Positions 1 to 9,464 of a stretch of 64,000 bases of DNA are shown in pieces. The notes beneath the pieces are model-generated. The model made no database searches, had not been told where the DNA came from, and saw only the letters and a list, made by a program, of their open reading frames with translations. The stretch is taken from assembly GCF_019578655.1 (NCBI RefSeq), contig NC_063261.1:17908216-17972215 (forward strand), written 5' to 3'. Position 1 is the stretch's first letter. Each line of letters begins with the position of its first letter. The position numbers and the translations under genes are program-made. This DNA is from Ricinus communis. Taxonomy: Eukaryota > Streptophyta > Magnoliopsida > Malpighiales > Euphorbiaceae.

Positions 1-25
1 TATTAGTTGAATTTGTAGGTGCAAC

Positions 26-382
26 ATGGCTTCTTTCAAGAATTTCCTGTTTGTTTTCGTCATTGCTTTGGCATTTTCAGCCATAGACGTTGGACTAGCT
101 GCTCGCAATCTTCTGCAAATGCCACCATTGCCTTCTGTGCCAAATTTGCCGAAGCCTGCATTGCCACCATTGCCAACTATTCCAACTCTTCCACAACCTA
201 CATTGCCAACCATGCCAACGACCCAATCTTCTCTGCCTAAACCAACACTCCCTCCACTTCCTAGTTTGCCTACCATGCCTACTCTTCCAAAGGCCACTTT
301 ACCTCCATTGCCAAGCATGCCATCAATACCAACTACAATTCCCTCTATTCCTTTCCTATCCCCACCACCATCTGGGAACTAA
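26..382 (+). CDS. Small secreted Leu/Pro-rich cell-wall-type protein (LLQ family, copy 1)
   Basis: Single-exon gene for 118 aa. Residues 1-25 are a classic signal peptide (MASFK start, hydrophobic core, cleavage predicted at GLA/AR), so the product should enter the secretory pathway. The mature protein begins ARNLLQ and is then almost wholly built of L-P-x-L-P, P-T-L-P and P-S-x-P units, ending TIPSIPFLSPPP and GN. No cysteine is present in the mature part, which fits an extended structural or hydroxyproline-type wall protein; no enzymatic motif is seen. The start at 26 is the only ATG giving a leader, and it lies so close to the window edge that the promoter is outside. The C-terminus is nearly identical to the gene at 3241. 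The exact family name is unknown to me; the wall role is inferred from composition. Confidence 0.85.
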   Translation: MASFKNFLFVFVIALAFSAIDVGLAARNLLQMPPLPSVPNLPKPALPPLPTIPTLPQPTLPTMPTTQSSLPKPTLPPLPSLPTMPTLPKATLPPLPSMPSIPTTIPSIPFLSPPPSGN

Positions 383-1222
383 ATATCCTTCATTTTGTTA
401 TCTTCTTTACTTCATGTTCTTTTGCAGAGTGCCGGACATTGGACCGTATTCACATCTATGTATTAGTATACTAGTGTATTTTTCTTTGATTTCATTTGCA
501 GTCACTCTCCTCAGTTATTTGTGACACGTGTACCTTGTATCGTTTACTTTCTTTTAATTTGTTTTTTCTTTTTGTGTTTGTATTTTTTTATGATTAATAC
601 AAATTTTGTTTTGCTCCAATTTTTTTTTTCTTTTTCAATTGAATATCATATGAAGTTCCTCAACTTAAAAAATATTAATGAGCATTAGCGTAAATTTTAA
701 ATAAAGATAGCATGTTGACAATCTAAATATTTGCTTCTCGTTGAACTTATATGGTTGGACTTGGATGCATTGAAGAGATAGACTGAAAGCATATCATATT
801 AAATTGTCTCCGATATGAAAAATAAGAACAAAACCCAATTCATTTATAGAATTTGTATTCAGGTAATTAATTCATTATAGTATTTGCAATTCGTGTGTAT
901 TAGCCACTTTTTTCACTTTTTTTCATAAATCATATTATGTGTTAACAAGACATGGGAAAAGTACAATTACAACTCTTGAATAAAGTACAGGCGAAAAATC
1001 CTTTCATATATATTTACCCCACATACAGACGTCTTCTTCCCATACACCTTTCATCATTGTCTTGCATAGCCAGTGAATCACTGGCAATTAAATTTCTAGG
1101 CCACTGAATTTAATAAATTTAAATTGGATGTTAGTACCTTCTTCTTGAGAAAAGAAAAAGAAAAAAAAAAAAAGCAACCTTATAAGATAACTCTAGTGGA
1201 TATATATGGAGAGGTAAGTGCT
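383..1222. other. Intergenic, 3' flanks of two convergent LLQ genes
   Basis: AT-rich DNA between convergent stop codons, with T-rich stretches near 610-640 and an A-rich run near 1150-1172 typical of plant 3' regions. I see no further coding sequence, RNA gene or repeat structure. Confidence 0.5.
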
Positions 1223-1579
1223 TCAAGTGAGAGAGGGAGTTGCGTGCAGGTTGTTGGGAAAAAAGGGCATGCCAGGCACGTTTGACACCTTAGGCAAGTT
1301 CGGGGTGGCGGGGGCGGTAGGGATTGAAGGCACATTTGACACCATAGTGGGGTTTGAGTGCACACCCGGTACATTTGATGCGGTAGGCAAGGGTGCTGCA
1401 CTAGGCACTACGGAATTAGGTAAAGATGGTTGAGAGGTTGGTAATGTCGGATTCCCAAAATGTGTATTAGAAGGTACTGATGGGAATTGCAAAAGATTCC
1501 GAGCTGCTAAACTGATATCCAAATATGAAAATGACAATGTAATGAAGAATGCTAGCAGAAAACTTTTGTAAGAAGCCAT
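1223..1579 (-). CDS. Small secreted Pro-rich protein (LLQ family, copy 2, diverged)
   Basis: Single exon, 118 aa from the ATG at 1579 (MASYK). Signal peptide about residues 1-25 (core FLLAFFITLSF, cleavage near SLA/AR), then ARNLLQ as in copies 1 and 3. The body is less regular than its siblings: fewer L-P steps and several S-N-V-P units (S-N-V-P-G, S-N-V-P-S), ending NLHATPSLT without the LSPPPxGN tail. It is convergent with the gene at 26 and divergent from the gene at 3241. The head is clearly homologous while the repeat region has drifted, as expected for low-complexity wall proteins. Expression and function are unknown. Confidence 0.8.
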   Translation of the reverse strand: MASYKSFLLAFFITLSFSYLDISLAARNLLQFPSVPSNTHFGNPTLPTSQPSLPNSVVPSAAPLPTASNVPGVHSNPTMVSNVPSIPTAPATPNLPKVSNVPGMPFFPNNLHATPSLT

Positions 1580-1693
1580 CACTAATTAAACAGTCTAAAT
1601 ATTTGTTCAAGATTGTGAAAATATGCAGGAAATAGATATATTGTAAAATGAATTCGATGGTGAAGTAATTAACTGCTATGGTAACTTGGGTCA

Positions 1694-1701
1694 TATATAT
1701 A
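1694..1701 (-). promoter_or_regulatory. TATA box of LLQ copy 2
   Basis: TATATATA on the minus strand about 115 bp upstream of the ATG at 1579, with an inverted CCAAT (ATTGG) immediately upstream of it. Position fits a plant core promoter; inferred only from sequence. Confidence 0.45.
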
Positions 1702-3240
1702 GTCCAATCATGTCAAATTAATTGATGAGTAGTTATGAGATAGAGTTGTCATCCAGAGATTGGACATTTTGTTTGAATAGGGTACATTGTTATCCATACA
1801 AGTTTTTTCTAAATTAACACAATCCAAGTCTGTTGCCTGGTATGATGCCCTTTTTTAGTCGCTATTCAAACTAGTTATGTATTGCTAGGTCAAGATGCCT
1901 TGCATATCGGGCTGTTTCTCTTTGTTTCATGTGATATTAACATTGTTACCCGGTTAAAATTCAATTTAGGGATTGCTAATGATAGAATTTGTAAGCATTA
2001 AAAATCATTGGAGTAATATGAAAATTTATATTGGATGTAAAACTTACATGTTTTTCCGAACGATTTAACTGAATTTTCATTGACATCTTCAAAAAACAAG
2101 AACAATAAGTGACAAAAAGAGTTAATTACCCTAATTTGGGGAATAGTGTTTGATAGATTTACTGTTGCTGTCAAGTCGGACATTCTGTTTCTACTTCTAT
2201 ACGTACACAAAATTAACAAGTTTGATTTATAGGAACTTTAAGCAATATCATAATATAGAGAATTGTTTCAATTTTGATTCAAAAAAATTCTAATTGAAGT
2301 CCGAGATTTTTTTATTTTTTTCTTGAAGTTTAACCTAAGTTGAAATATATTTTATATATTTTAGAAAGGTGAAATCTGGATAAATTCTAGAGAGCCATAG
2401 TTTATAATGACGTAACTCTTTATTAATGTTTTTATGTATTTATTCGATGAAAATTTATAAGATTTGAATCAAATTTATATAAAATATTTTAATATATAAC
2501 TTTTATGTGAAATTTTATAAAGTTACATACTAAAACTTTTTTTATGTGAATTTCTTAAAGAAAAAATCTTTTTATATAAATTTAATCTAAATTTTATAAT
2601 TTCTCATTGAATAAATGCATAAAGGTATTGAAAAGAAATTAAATTACTGTAAACTACAAAATCTTAAAATTCAAGATAAAATCTGATGTTAAATTATAGA
2701 CACATAGAATTGGGTGATTTTGAAAGTAAGGTATACAAAGAACAAAATTCATATAAAAGAACATATATACATAATGTATGCTTATATATGAGACACGAGA
2801 TGCAGCATATGATTTATTTTAAGTTTATTCTAGTACATCTCATGAAAATAGAAATTCATGAGTTCAAATTCAAACATAATCCTTCAAAGTACTACCTTAA
2901 ATTAAACCAACCGTCATGCTTTTATAGCTACTACCTCAAATGTCTAGCGAACCACAACTACATTTGACAACTTTGTAGTAGAGTTAGATGTGAAGGTAAA
3001 CTAACCAAAAACAGTAAAAGAGAAATTGAAATAAAATTCCCCAACTACATAACCTACCAAATGGAACAGTAATTCTCCATAATCCTCGTTCCATAGCCTA
3101 CTATATAATCCCAACACCAGACCATGATTTCTCATCCAAAACAATAAAGGAAACAGAATAACAAAACACTCTTTTTGCTCTCTACATTCACAACATATCC
3201 ACTTCCTCTCTTTTTTTTTTTCCCTCTTCCTTTTATGATT
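1702..3240. other. Divergent intergenic region between LLQ copies 2 and 3
   Basis: Strongly AT-rich. Apart from the two TATA boxes at its ends nothing definite is present. A GAGTTCAAATTC string near 2860 resembles a pol III B box, but no matching A box was found. The small open frame at 2686-2967 lacks any recognisable feature. Confidence 0.45.
3102..3108 (+). promoter_or_regulatory. TATA box of LLQ copy 3
   Basis: CTATATAATCCC context about 133 bp upstream of the ATG at 3241; the only well-placed TATA element before the gene. Confidence 0.5.
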
Positions 3241-3576
3241 ATGGCTTCTTTCAAGTGCTTCTTCATGTTAGCTTTCTTCATTGCTTTATCATTCATAAGC
3301 ATGGATGTTAGCTTAGCAGCTCGCAATCTTCTTCAATTGCCAAATCTGCCTAATATCCCAAATCTCCCTCAACCCACATTGCCAATGCCAACATTTCCAA
3401 CAACACAACCATCGTTACCTAACCCTTCAACATTGCCACCACTTCCTAGCTTGCCCAACATGCCTACTATCCCAAAGCTCACTTTGCCTCCACTGCCAAG
3501 CATGCCTTCAATCCCCAATATCCCAACTACAATTCCCTCCATTCCTTTCCTCTCCCCACCACCAGCTGGGAACTAA
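3241..3576 (+). CDS. Small secreted Leu/Pro-rich cell-wall-type protein (LLQ family, copy 3)
   Basis: Single exon, 111 aa. The frame is open further upstream, but the ATG at 3241 (MASFK) matches the start of the paralogue at 26 and is the first to give a clean signal peptide (residues 1-26, cleavage SLA/AR). The mature protein starts ARNLLQ, continues as L-P-N-L-P, P-T-L-P and L-P-P-L-P units, and ends TIPSIPFLSPPP plus AGN. The last roughly 45 residues are almost the same as in copy 1, suggesting recent duplication or gene conversion. No cysteine in the mature chain. Probable apoplastic structural protein; this is inference from composition and leader. Confidence 0.85.
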   Translation: MASFKCFFMLAFFIALSFISMDVSLAARNLLQLPNLPNIPNLPQPTLPMPTFPTTQPSLPNPSTLPPLPSLPNMPTIPKLTLPPLPSMPSIPNIPTTIPSIPFLSPPPAGN

Positions 3577-4219
3577 TTAATCCTTTCAGGCATCAACTAG
3601 TTCTATTGCTTTGGACTAAATAATTTTTCATATCTCTTTTGCTGTAATGTTGAGTTTCTTGCTTTCAATTATATATTTATTTGTATTTTGTACCTGCGAG
3701 CATTATTAGCTCCTCGTCTCACTATTTGTTTGTACTAGACTATGAATTTACGTTTTAGTTTCTTTTTCATCATGATCAGTAATCATATTTTTCCTTTTGT
3801 TTTTCCTTTAAACTTTTATTATGCTGCAGAATGAAAGTGAATATGCTAACTTAAACATTATCCGAATTTTCTTAAAAAGAAAACCAACAATTTTTATTAT
3901 GTGTCTCACGAATAATAAATCATAAAATGGAACAGGAAATTAATGTATTACAATATTCCGAACGTAATACACCAAAGATCAACTTGATCTTGACACAATA
4001 AGAGCCAGAAACAATGTTCATCACATGCATAAACTTAACCAAACCTTGATGAATTCGAAGGTTAACAGTAGTTCTCAAATGCAGGGCAACAAAAAGTTAT
4101 AGCTAAGCCTTCTAGTACTATATAAACATCCGTTGACGTGATTTTAATAATAGGGCGTGGTTATAATCTTATATCAAGTGGTACCGGGATGGTGCCTGCT
4201 GTTGTGAGTGCGACTATGA
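3577..4219. other. Intergenic, no feature seen
   Basis: 3' flank of LLQ copy 3 and the C-terminal side of the broken copy at 4220. AT-rich, T-rich stretches, no coding or repeat signal that I can support. Confidence 0.4.
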
Positions 4220-4465
4220 CTATGTGGGAGGCACTTGCTGTTGTGACTGTGGCCCTGACTTTGCAAGCACGGTGGTCAAGTCTGTTGTCTTTGAAGGCAA
4301 AATGACCGAGTCTGATATATTTCTATGCACGGTGAAAGAGCTAGGATTTGTTCGCTTTGGAGCATACATAGGAATGTCTAAATCTTCGAAACTAAAAGTA
4401 TTTATGCTTGAAAATATAGCATAATAAACAAAGCTAAAACGGAAGCACTTCTTATAAGATGCCAC
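4220..4465 (-). pseudogene. Broken member of the small secreted Pro-rich family
   Basis: The head still reads ASYKKCF and FSSIN, aligned with MASYKCF and FSSIN of the intact gene at 5036. Two defects are visible. First, the start reads ATG-TG-GCA: an extra TG follows the ATG, so the old initiator is out of frame and the family frame begins with GTG. Second, between KCF and FSSIN the frame is shifted by one base and then shifted back, replacing a hydrophobic leader core by FRFSFVYYAI with Arg and Tyr residues. Downstream, the proline-rich body has decayed to few prolines. A TATA-like element remains near 4617-4626. Most likely a pseudogene; a short non-secreted product is the alternative. Confidence 0.65.
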
Positions 4466-5035
4466 ATCAAATTTTACTAAGTTATGTTAGAAGGTTATTT
4501 AGTTCAAGCATTATGAATATTGCTACAGGTTCTTTCCTCAATATGTGCGAATTAAAGAAAGAAAGATAATTTTTTTTTTCTGCTTTTGTGATGAAAGAAT
4601 GAGTTGGTGTTCACCCTTTTATAATTATGCACATGTGTGACTACTTGTTCAAATATTACATGAAATGAAATGGTACAATACAATAAGTTTATACAAAGTA
4701 GGTGTTCCTTTATGGATTGGTCTTTCCTGAATTTGTCAATAAATCTTCATGCTTCAAAAGTAAAAGAAATCTGATAGAGTAATTCTCCATGATATTCGGG
4801 AATCAATCCTTCCAAGAAAGAAAATAAAGAAAGGGAATTGAATCGTTTGGCCAACAATGGTACGATGATTACAATCAACAAAGGAACGTTAATCTTCCAT
4901 TCGAACTCATATGATAACACTTGAAACAACAGACGAAAATACATAGCAGATTCCGGATTGGAGCTATAATTAATACATGAAGGTGAAGATACATAAAAGA
5001 ATCAATCACGGGTTTATCTTTAAACAGTTTGTAAT
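4466..5035. other. Intergenic, no feature seen
   Basis: Relic upstream region of the broken copy (TATA-like ATTATAAAAG near 4620, minus strand) and 3' flank of the gene at 5036. The open frame at 4747-4944 shows no family feature. Confidence 0.35.
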
Positions 5036-5380
5036 TTAATTCTTTTCTGGTTCTGTGTGTTCCTTGACTAAATTCACAGACGTGGGTATGTACGTGCCAC
5101 TAATTGGTGGGGGAAGTAAATCTGTAGAGATGGGTTCGGACTTGCTATTAACTGGTGACGGAGCTGAATCTGTAAATGTGGGTTTGGACACGCCATTAAT
5201 TGGTGTCGGAGGCGTCAGGAATAACTTAGTAGACTTGGGTTCGGGTTTGGGTGTAACTGGAACCGAAGGCGATGGTGGCAATATCGCTTTTACTGATCTG
5301 CCAGCGTAGCTGATGTTAATGCTCGAAAATGACAAAGCAATGAAGAAAAATGCCAAGATGAAGCACTTGTATGAGGCCAT
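5036..5380 (-). CDS. Small secreted Pro-rich protein (diverged LLQ relative)
   Basis: Single exon, 114 aa from ATG at 5380 (MASYK). Residues 1-26 form a signal peptide with core FILAFFFIALSF, cleavage predicted near SYA/GR. The mature N-terminus is GRSVKAI instead of ARNLLQ, so the shared motif is lost or replaced. The body has P-P-S-P, P-K-P-E-P-K and repeated T-D-x-x-P/K-P units, with more charged and polar residues than copies 1-3, and ends HTEPEKN. A TATA box (TATAAATA) lies about 60 bp upstream. No enzymatic motif; probably an apoplastic protein. Homology to neighbours rests mainly on the leader and tandem position. Confidence 0.75.
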   Translation of the reverse strand: MASYKCFILAFFFIALSFSSINISYAGRSVKAILPPSPSVPVTPKPEPKSTKLFLTPPTPINGVSKPTFTDSAPSPVNSKSEPISTDLLPPPISGTYIPTSVNLVKEHTEPEKN

Positions 5381-5440
5381 CTTGATCACTGATTTTGCTT
5401 ATAATTAACCTTCTTTAATTCCTTCTGTTTCTAGAGTATG

Positions 5441-5448
5441 TATTTATA
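5441..5448 (-). promoter_or_regulatory. TATA box of the gene at 5036
   Basis: TATAAATA on the minus strand about 61-68 bp upstream of the start codon at 5380; good core-promoter position. Confidence 0.5.
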
Positions 5449-6020
5449 GCTAAAATATATGCAACGATTTCCTTTTGTTTTAGCTCCTATCTATAGCTGG
5501 AAAGAGTTGGAAATCTTCTTAACTTACCTTCCTCGTCTACAATTCTATATTTATAGAGCAGACTAATTTTGTTATCAACTATTGTTGGTACTGATCTTTT
5601 TTAGGATGAAGTGTTGTTGGTAATAATTAAGTAAATCTAAATATATCAAACTAGACAAAAATAAGAAAGTCAACATATACCATCTTCGGGTTATATTTTA
5701 TAGATCAATCTTCTAGGCCGTACATTAAATGTTAACGACACTCTTTTTAAAAACTCTTTATATAATTGGTCCATCTTAAATAGAAATCTATAACATTTTG
5801 TAATAATTAAAAATAATTTGATATAACATTATGGTCTCTAATTCCCTATTATAGTTAATTTTGTGCGTAAAGTCAAGAATCCAGAGTCTACAAAAGATTT
5901 TAGACCAATAAATATATGCAATGTAATTTTTAAAATTATCACCAAATCTATTGCTAATAGGCTTAAATAGTTTCTTCCTGATATTATCCATGAATCCCAG
6001 TCTACTTTCACCTCAGGTAA

Positions 6021-6488
6021 TGACGCAAGACGTTCAAGCAAGGATTAAAGTTTGCGCAAGGCTGTATTTAAGCCGTGTTGAAGTGTATGTTTGTCCAGAA
6101 GGAAGCATAGCTTAAAGTATAGGCCTGTTGGTGATTGTGTTACAATCTATCATTTGTCAAGAAGCTGACACGGCTTGAAGCACGACCATGTCATGGTTGC
6201 GTCAGAGCACATCTTGAGATACGGGCATGACACGGCCGTGTCATGAGCAGTGTTTTTAAAATCATATTAATTTCTTATTTTGGTTGTTTTAAGATATTAA
6301 TTTATTTTCTATTATACCTAGGGTATAAATATCTCTTTTATGGTTTATTTCAAATAATATTATCACTTTTTATTAAATAACCAAACATAACTAAAATTTT
6401 CGTTTTATTTATTCTCTAGATTGAGAATTGGTCTCTGGATTGAGACGAACTCATTTTTTATTGATCAATCGCATTACGCGCTGCGTCA
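6021..6488. mobile_element. Solo LTR (468 bp) inserted in the LINE reverse transcriptase
   Basis: Begins TGACGCA and ends TGCGTCA, so it has the TG...CA ends of an LTR inside a 7-bp terminal inverted repeat. It sits exactly where the RT reading frame is interrupted between S-G and R-L-V. Flanks are GGTAA (left) and GATAG (right), each one G-to-A change from GGTAG, which is what the uninterrupted LINE codons predict: a decayed 5-bp target-site duplication. A TATAAATA box is at 6324-6331. At 6226-6245 lies a perfect 20-bp palindrome, CATGACACGGCCGTGTCATG; ACACGGCCGTGT-type motifs are common in plant Ty3/gypsy LTRs. No internal retroviral domains remain, hence solo LTR. Confidence 0.75.
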
Positions 6489-7769
6489 GATAGACTTGTC
6501 ATTGATAATGCATTGCTTGTCTTTGAGATTTTTCACCACACTTTTTTTAGTCTTGATGCCATTGTTGATGCTTTACTTTTAGACAATGGATCTTGGGATG
6601 TTCGTTTTATATCGGAAAACTTGCCGTTTGAAGCAGAACAAATACTTAGTATCCGCTTATCTCTCTGTAGACAACACGATATTATTGTTTGGCATTATAC
6701 TAAAGATGGTAAATACAATGTTCGGAGTGGGTATCATTTTGCTAAGGAATTAAAGATTCAAGATCAGCATACTGCAAATGGGAGTGGTGCTCCTATTGAA
6801 TCACTTTTCTGGAAGTCTTTCTGGAAGGTTAAGGTACCACCCAAAGTATGTAATTTACTTTGGCAATTGGAAAAGGCTGCACTTCCTGTTAAAGCCAACC
6901 TTATTAGACGTGGGGTGGACATTCAGCTTCCTTGTTTGCAATGCCAAAATGTAGAGACAGTGGAGCATCTCATTTGGGACTATTTTTTATCTAGGAAAAT
7001 ATGGGGAAAAGTCGACATGTCTGCTCTCTGTGATGAAGATGATCTGGATATTTTTGCTTGGCTTCAACATTGTTTCAAGGTACTTCTTAATTCTTCATTG
7101 GCTCAGTTTATGATCACCGTTTGGGGTATCTGGTATGCAAGAAACCAATTGTGTTTCGAAAATAAATCTCTATCAGTGGATGATATTGTGCAACCGACGA
7201 AGCTCATGCTCTTATACTATGTTAAAGCAAATGATGTTCCTGTTCGTGATAATATCAGATCTAGATCCCAGTCATTTTGGCGAGCTCCTCATGTTGGCAG
7301 GTGTAAACTAAACGTTGACGCAGCCTATAGAAATAACATTGGTGCAGGCTTCAGGGCTATAATAAGAGATTGGAATGGTGGTATAGTTGGTTCAGCATGT
7401 TCCTTCAAGCCATACTTCAATGATCCAGAAATAGTTGAGTTTCAAGATCTTAGTTTTGGTCTTACTTTTGCTCTTGATTTGTCCATTACTCATTTAGACG
7501 TAGAAGTGGATTGTGCCAGTGTGGTGCAGCTAGCTACCTCACCTTCCCAAATTAGTTCTTATTCTAGTCTTCTGGCGGTTGATGTGCGACAATTATTTTC
7601 CTGCTTCGTATCAAGCACTATCACATGGATTCCTAGGGAAATCAACGTGGTGGCTCAAGCTTTGGCTTCTTATAGCTTTTATGATAGTTTTACTTATTTT
7701 TTCATTGAGAACATCCCTACAAATTTGTTTCACTTAGTTGATCAAGACAAATGTACGGTTTTTTCTTGA
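6489..7769 (+). pseudogene. LINE ORF2 3' part: zf-RVT and RNase H domains
   Basis: The open frame runs from the RT fragment (R-L-V-I-D-N-A-L-L-V-F-E-I-F-H-H) into a region with I-I-V-W-H-Y-T-K-D-G-K-Y-N-V-R-S-G-Y, the hallmark preceding zf-RVT, then F-W-K-x-x-W-K-V-K-V-P-P-K and C-L-Q-C....H-L-I-W-D-Y (the usual last metal-binding Cys is replaced). After about 100 residues comes an RNase H domain: L-N-V-D-A-A-Y-R ... I-I-R-D-W-N-G ... V-D-C-A-S-V-V ... P-R-E-I-N-V-V-A-Q-A-L-A. The final Asp of the usual A-D-A-L-A is Gln, so it is probably catalytically dead. The frame is still free of stops, but it is not a functional gene because most of RT is missing. Confidence 0.8.
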
Positions 7770-7872
7770 TAATGAAATCTTTTTATTTCTCAAACAAAGG
7801 ATCATGCCTATCATCAAAAACAAACTATATCTAGGGACTAGTCTTGTTATCAGATGACATGAGAAATACTGT

Positions 7873-8161
7873 GGGTAAATTACATTTGCAGTCACTAAAT
7901 TTTGCACTTTCAAAGTTTAGTGACCATATATATTAAAAGACATATAAGCTGTACATTTTTATAACAAATTGAAGTTTTGTACTTTTTTATTATAAAGTGC
8001 AAAGTTTACCCAGCATATTTATAATTAACCCACTAAGTGTACTAGAAAAATTACTGGTGTTATTAAAATTAAAATTTAGTAACTATTTAGTTCCAAATCA
8101 AAAGTTTTTTGCCATTTTATTACAAAACATAAAATTTGGTAACCGTCAATATAATTTATCC
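7873..8161. mobile_element. Mutator-type MITE (289 bp) with 9-bp target duplication
   Basis: Left end GGGTAAATTACATTTGCAGT pairs imperfectly with the right end (reverse complement GGATAAATTATATTGACGGT), followed by CACTAAATTTT versus TACCAAATTTT. Directly outside are AAATACTGT (7864-7872) and AAATAGTGT (8162-8170), a 9-bp duplication with one mismatch. A 9-bp TSD and GGGTAAATTA-type ends fit the Mutator superfamily. There is no coding capacity. Confidence 0.75.
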
Positions 8162-8170
8162 AAATAGTGT

Positions 8171-8836
8171 GAGTACAGGAAACATGCAGAAAGGTACAAA
8201 TTAAAAGCTAATAGCAGCAACCTTAAGCACAAGCTGCAAGAAAAGAAAAAAAAAATACTGGTAAATGATGAGTCCAATCTGAGTAACACCCAGAATCAGT
8301 TCGACCAATCATATTTCAAAATAAACTAGCTCATTTTCACAATGCATTTAATTTTTGATTTTCCTAATTTTTTGTCGATCTTTATTAAATGATCATATTT
8401 CCTTGCCTCTGCAGAATCTTTCTTATGAAGGAAATCAAATATGTACTGGATGTGGTGACATTAGATATGTGACGAAATTAACATACAAACGTTTAATGGA
8501 CATATAGTTTCACATTTGGCATTCAATATAAGATAATATCATCTTTATAGTAGGTTCAGAATCAAATGTGAAAAATGCAAGTGGCCTTCAGCAGAAGACA
8601 GAAACAATCAATACTCCAACTGAATCGGAAAATAATAATAATAGAAGATACAAACTCCAATATATAACACTACTGAAGAATTGGAACAAGTTGTACATAT
8701 GATACAGAAATCAGCCACTCTAATAGGAAAGCTCCACCTGAAGTATAATAATATCACAAATAAATGATACTTAGCAATGTGGAGAACTAGATGTGCACCA
8801 CAAAACCAAATAATGAAGTATAAATGGTGAAATTAT
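8171..8836. other. Intergenic, no feature seen
   Basis: AT-rich 3' flank of the PELPK gene at 8837; I find no gene, tandem array or clear inverted repeat. Confidence 0.4.
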
Positions 8837-9376
8837 TTAAGGGCTAGAAGTTGACTGAGGAGGTTTGATATCTTTGTAAAGAGTTGGTATGCTAGGCAGT
8901 TCAGGCTTTGGCAGATCTGGTAGGTTAGGAAAAGCTGGCAGTTCAGGCTTTGGTAATTCTGGAAATTTTGGCACTTCAGGCTTTGGCAACTCGGGTATTG
9001 CAGGCTTTGGCAACTCGGGTACTGCAGGCTTCGGCAACTCGGGCAATTTAGGCACTTCAGGTTTTGGCAATTCTGGCACTTCAGGCTTTGGCAACTCCAC
9101 GAATTTGGGCACTTTGGGATTTGGAAACTCAGGCACTACAGGCTTTGGCAAATCGGGAAATTTAGGAAATTCAGGCTTTGGCAATTCAGGTTTTGGGATA
9201 GTGGGGACTTCAGGTTTAGGCATTGGTGGCAATTCAGGTTTAGGAAGTTTGGGTACTTCAGGCAATTGTGTCTCCAGGAGACATCGTGCCTCTACACAGT
9301 TTGTGGAGCAGCTCATCAATGAAAAAATGATCAGCAACATTGGAATTATGAAGGATGATATGTGTAGATTGGCCAT
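8837..9376 (-). CDS. PELPK-type proline-rich cell-wall protein, copy 1
   Basis: Single exon, 179 aa from the ATG at 9376 (MANLHISSF); the upstream extension of the frame begins at GTG and is not needed. Signal peptide about residues 1-30 (core IIPMLLIIFSL, cleavage near VEA/R), then RCLLET. The rest is a run of P-E-L-P-K, P-E-V-P-K and P-K-F-P-E-L-P pentapeptide-like units, ending DIKPPQSTSSP. This is the layout of Arabidopsis PELPK1-type proteins, which are secreted, cell-wall-associated and Lys/Glu/Pro rich. No cysteine occurs after the signal/RCLLE region. It is first in a minus-strand array of PELPK genes and carries the conserved promoter block. Role in wall assembly, growth or defence is inferred from the family. 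Confidence 0.88.
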   Translation of the reverse strand: MANLHISSFIIPMLLIIFSLMSCSTNCVEARCLLETQLPEVPKLPKPELPPMPKPEVPTIPKPELPKPEFPKFPDLPKPVVPEFPNPKVPKFVELPKPEVPELPKPEVPKLPELPKPAVPELPKPAIPELPKPEVPKFPELPKPELPAFPNLPDLPKPELPSIPTLYKDIKPPQSTSSP

Positions 9377-9464
9377 ATTTGGAGCAGACACACGTTGCAC
9401 TTTGAAAGGTAGAACTCTATCAATTGCTAAATGTATGGGTTGTCTTGTAAGTTTGTATGCTGGG

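Larger units (their letters stand above)
5838..7797 (+). mobile_element. Degenerate LINE (non-LTR retrotransposon), plus strand
   Basis: Three parts. At about 5848-6020 the plus strand reads a LINE reverse-transcriptase N-terminal block (K-D-F-R-P-I-N-I-C-N-V, then I-A-N-R-L-K, a TAG stop, and F-L-P-D-I-I and S-Q-S-T-F). At 6021-6488 a solo LTR is inserted. From 6489 the RT continues (R-L-V-I-D-N-A-L-L-V-F-E) and then jumps directly to the C-terminal region, so most of the RT palm and thumb is deleted. The zf-RVT and RNase H domains follow to 7769, and a short A-rich tail ends near 7797. The element cannot be autonomous. The family is a typical plant L1-clade LINE by domain order. Confidence 0.85.

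Noticed and set aside
2774..2890. Possible SINE around GAGTTCAAATTC
   Set aside because: No A box at the right distance and no tail; probably chance.
5788..6041. Minus-strand open frames over the LINE RT fragment
   Set aside because: The plus strand encodes a recognisable RT block; the minus frames are its shadow and have no features of their own.
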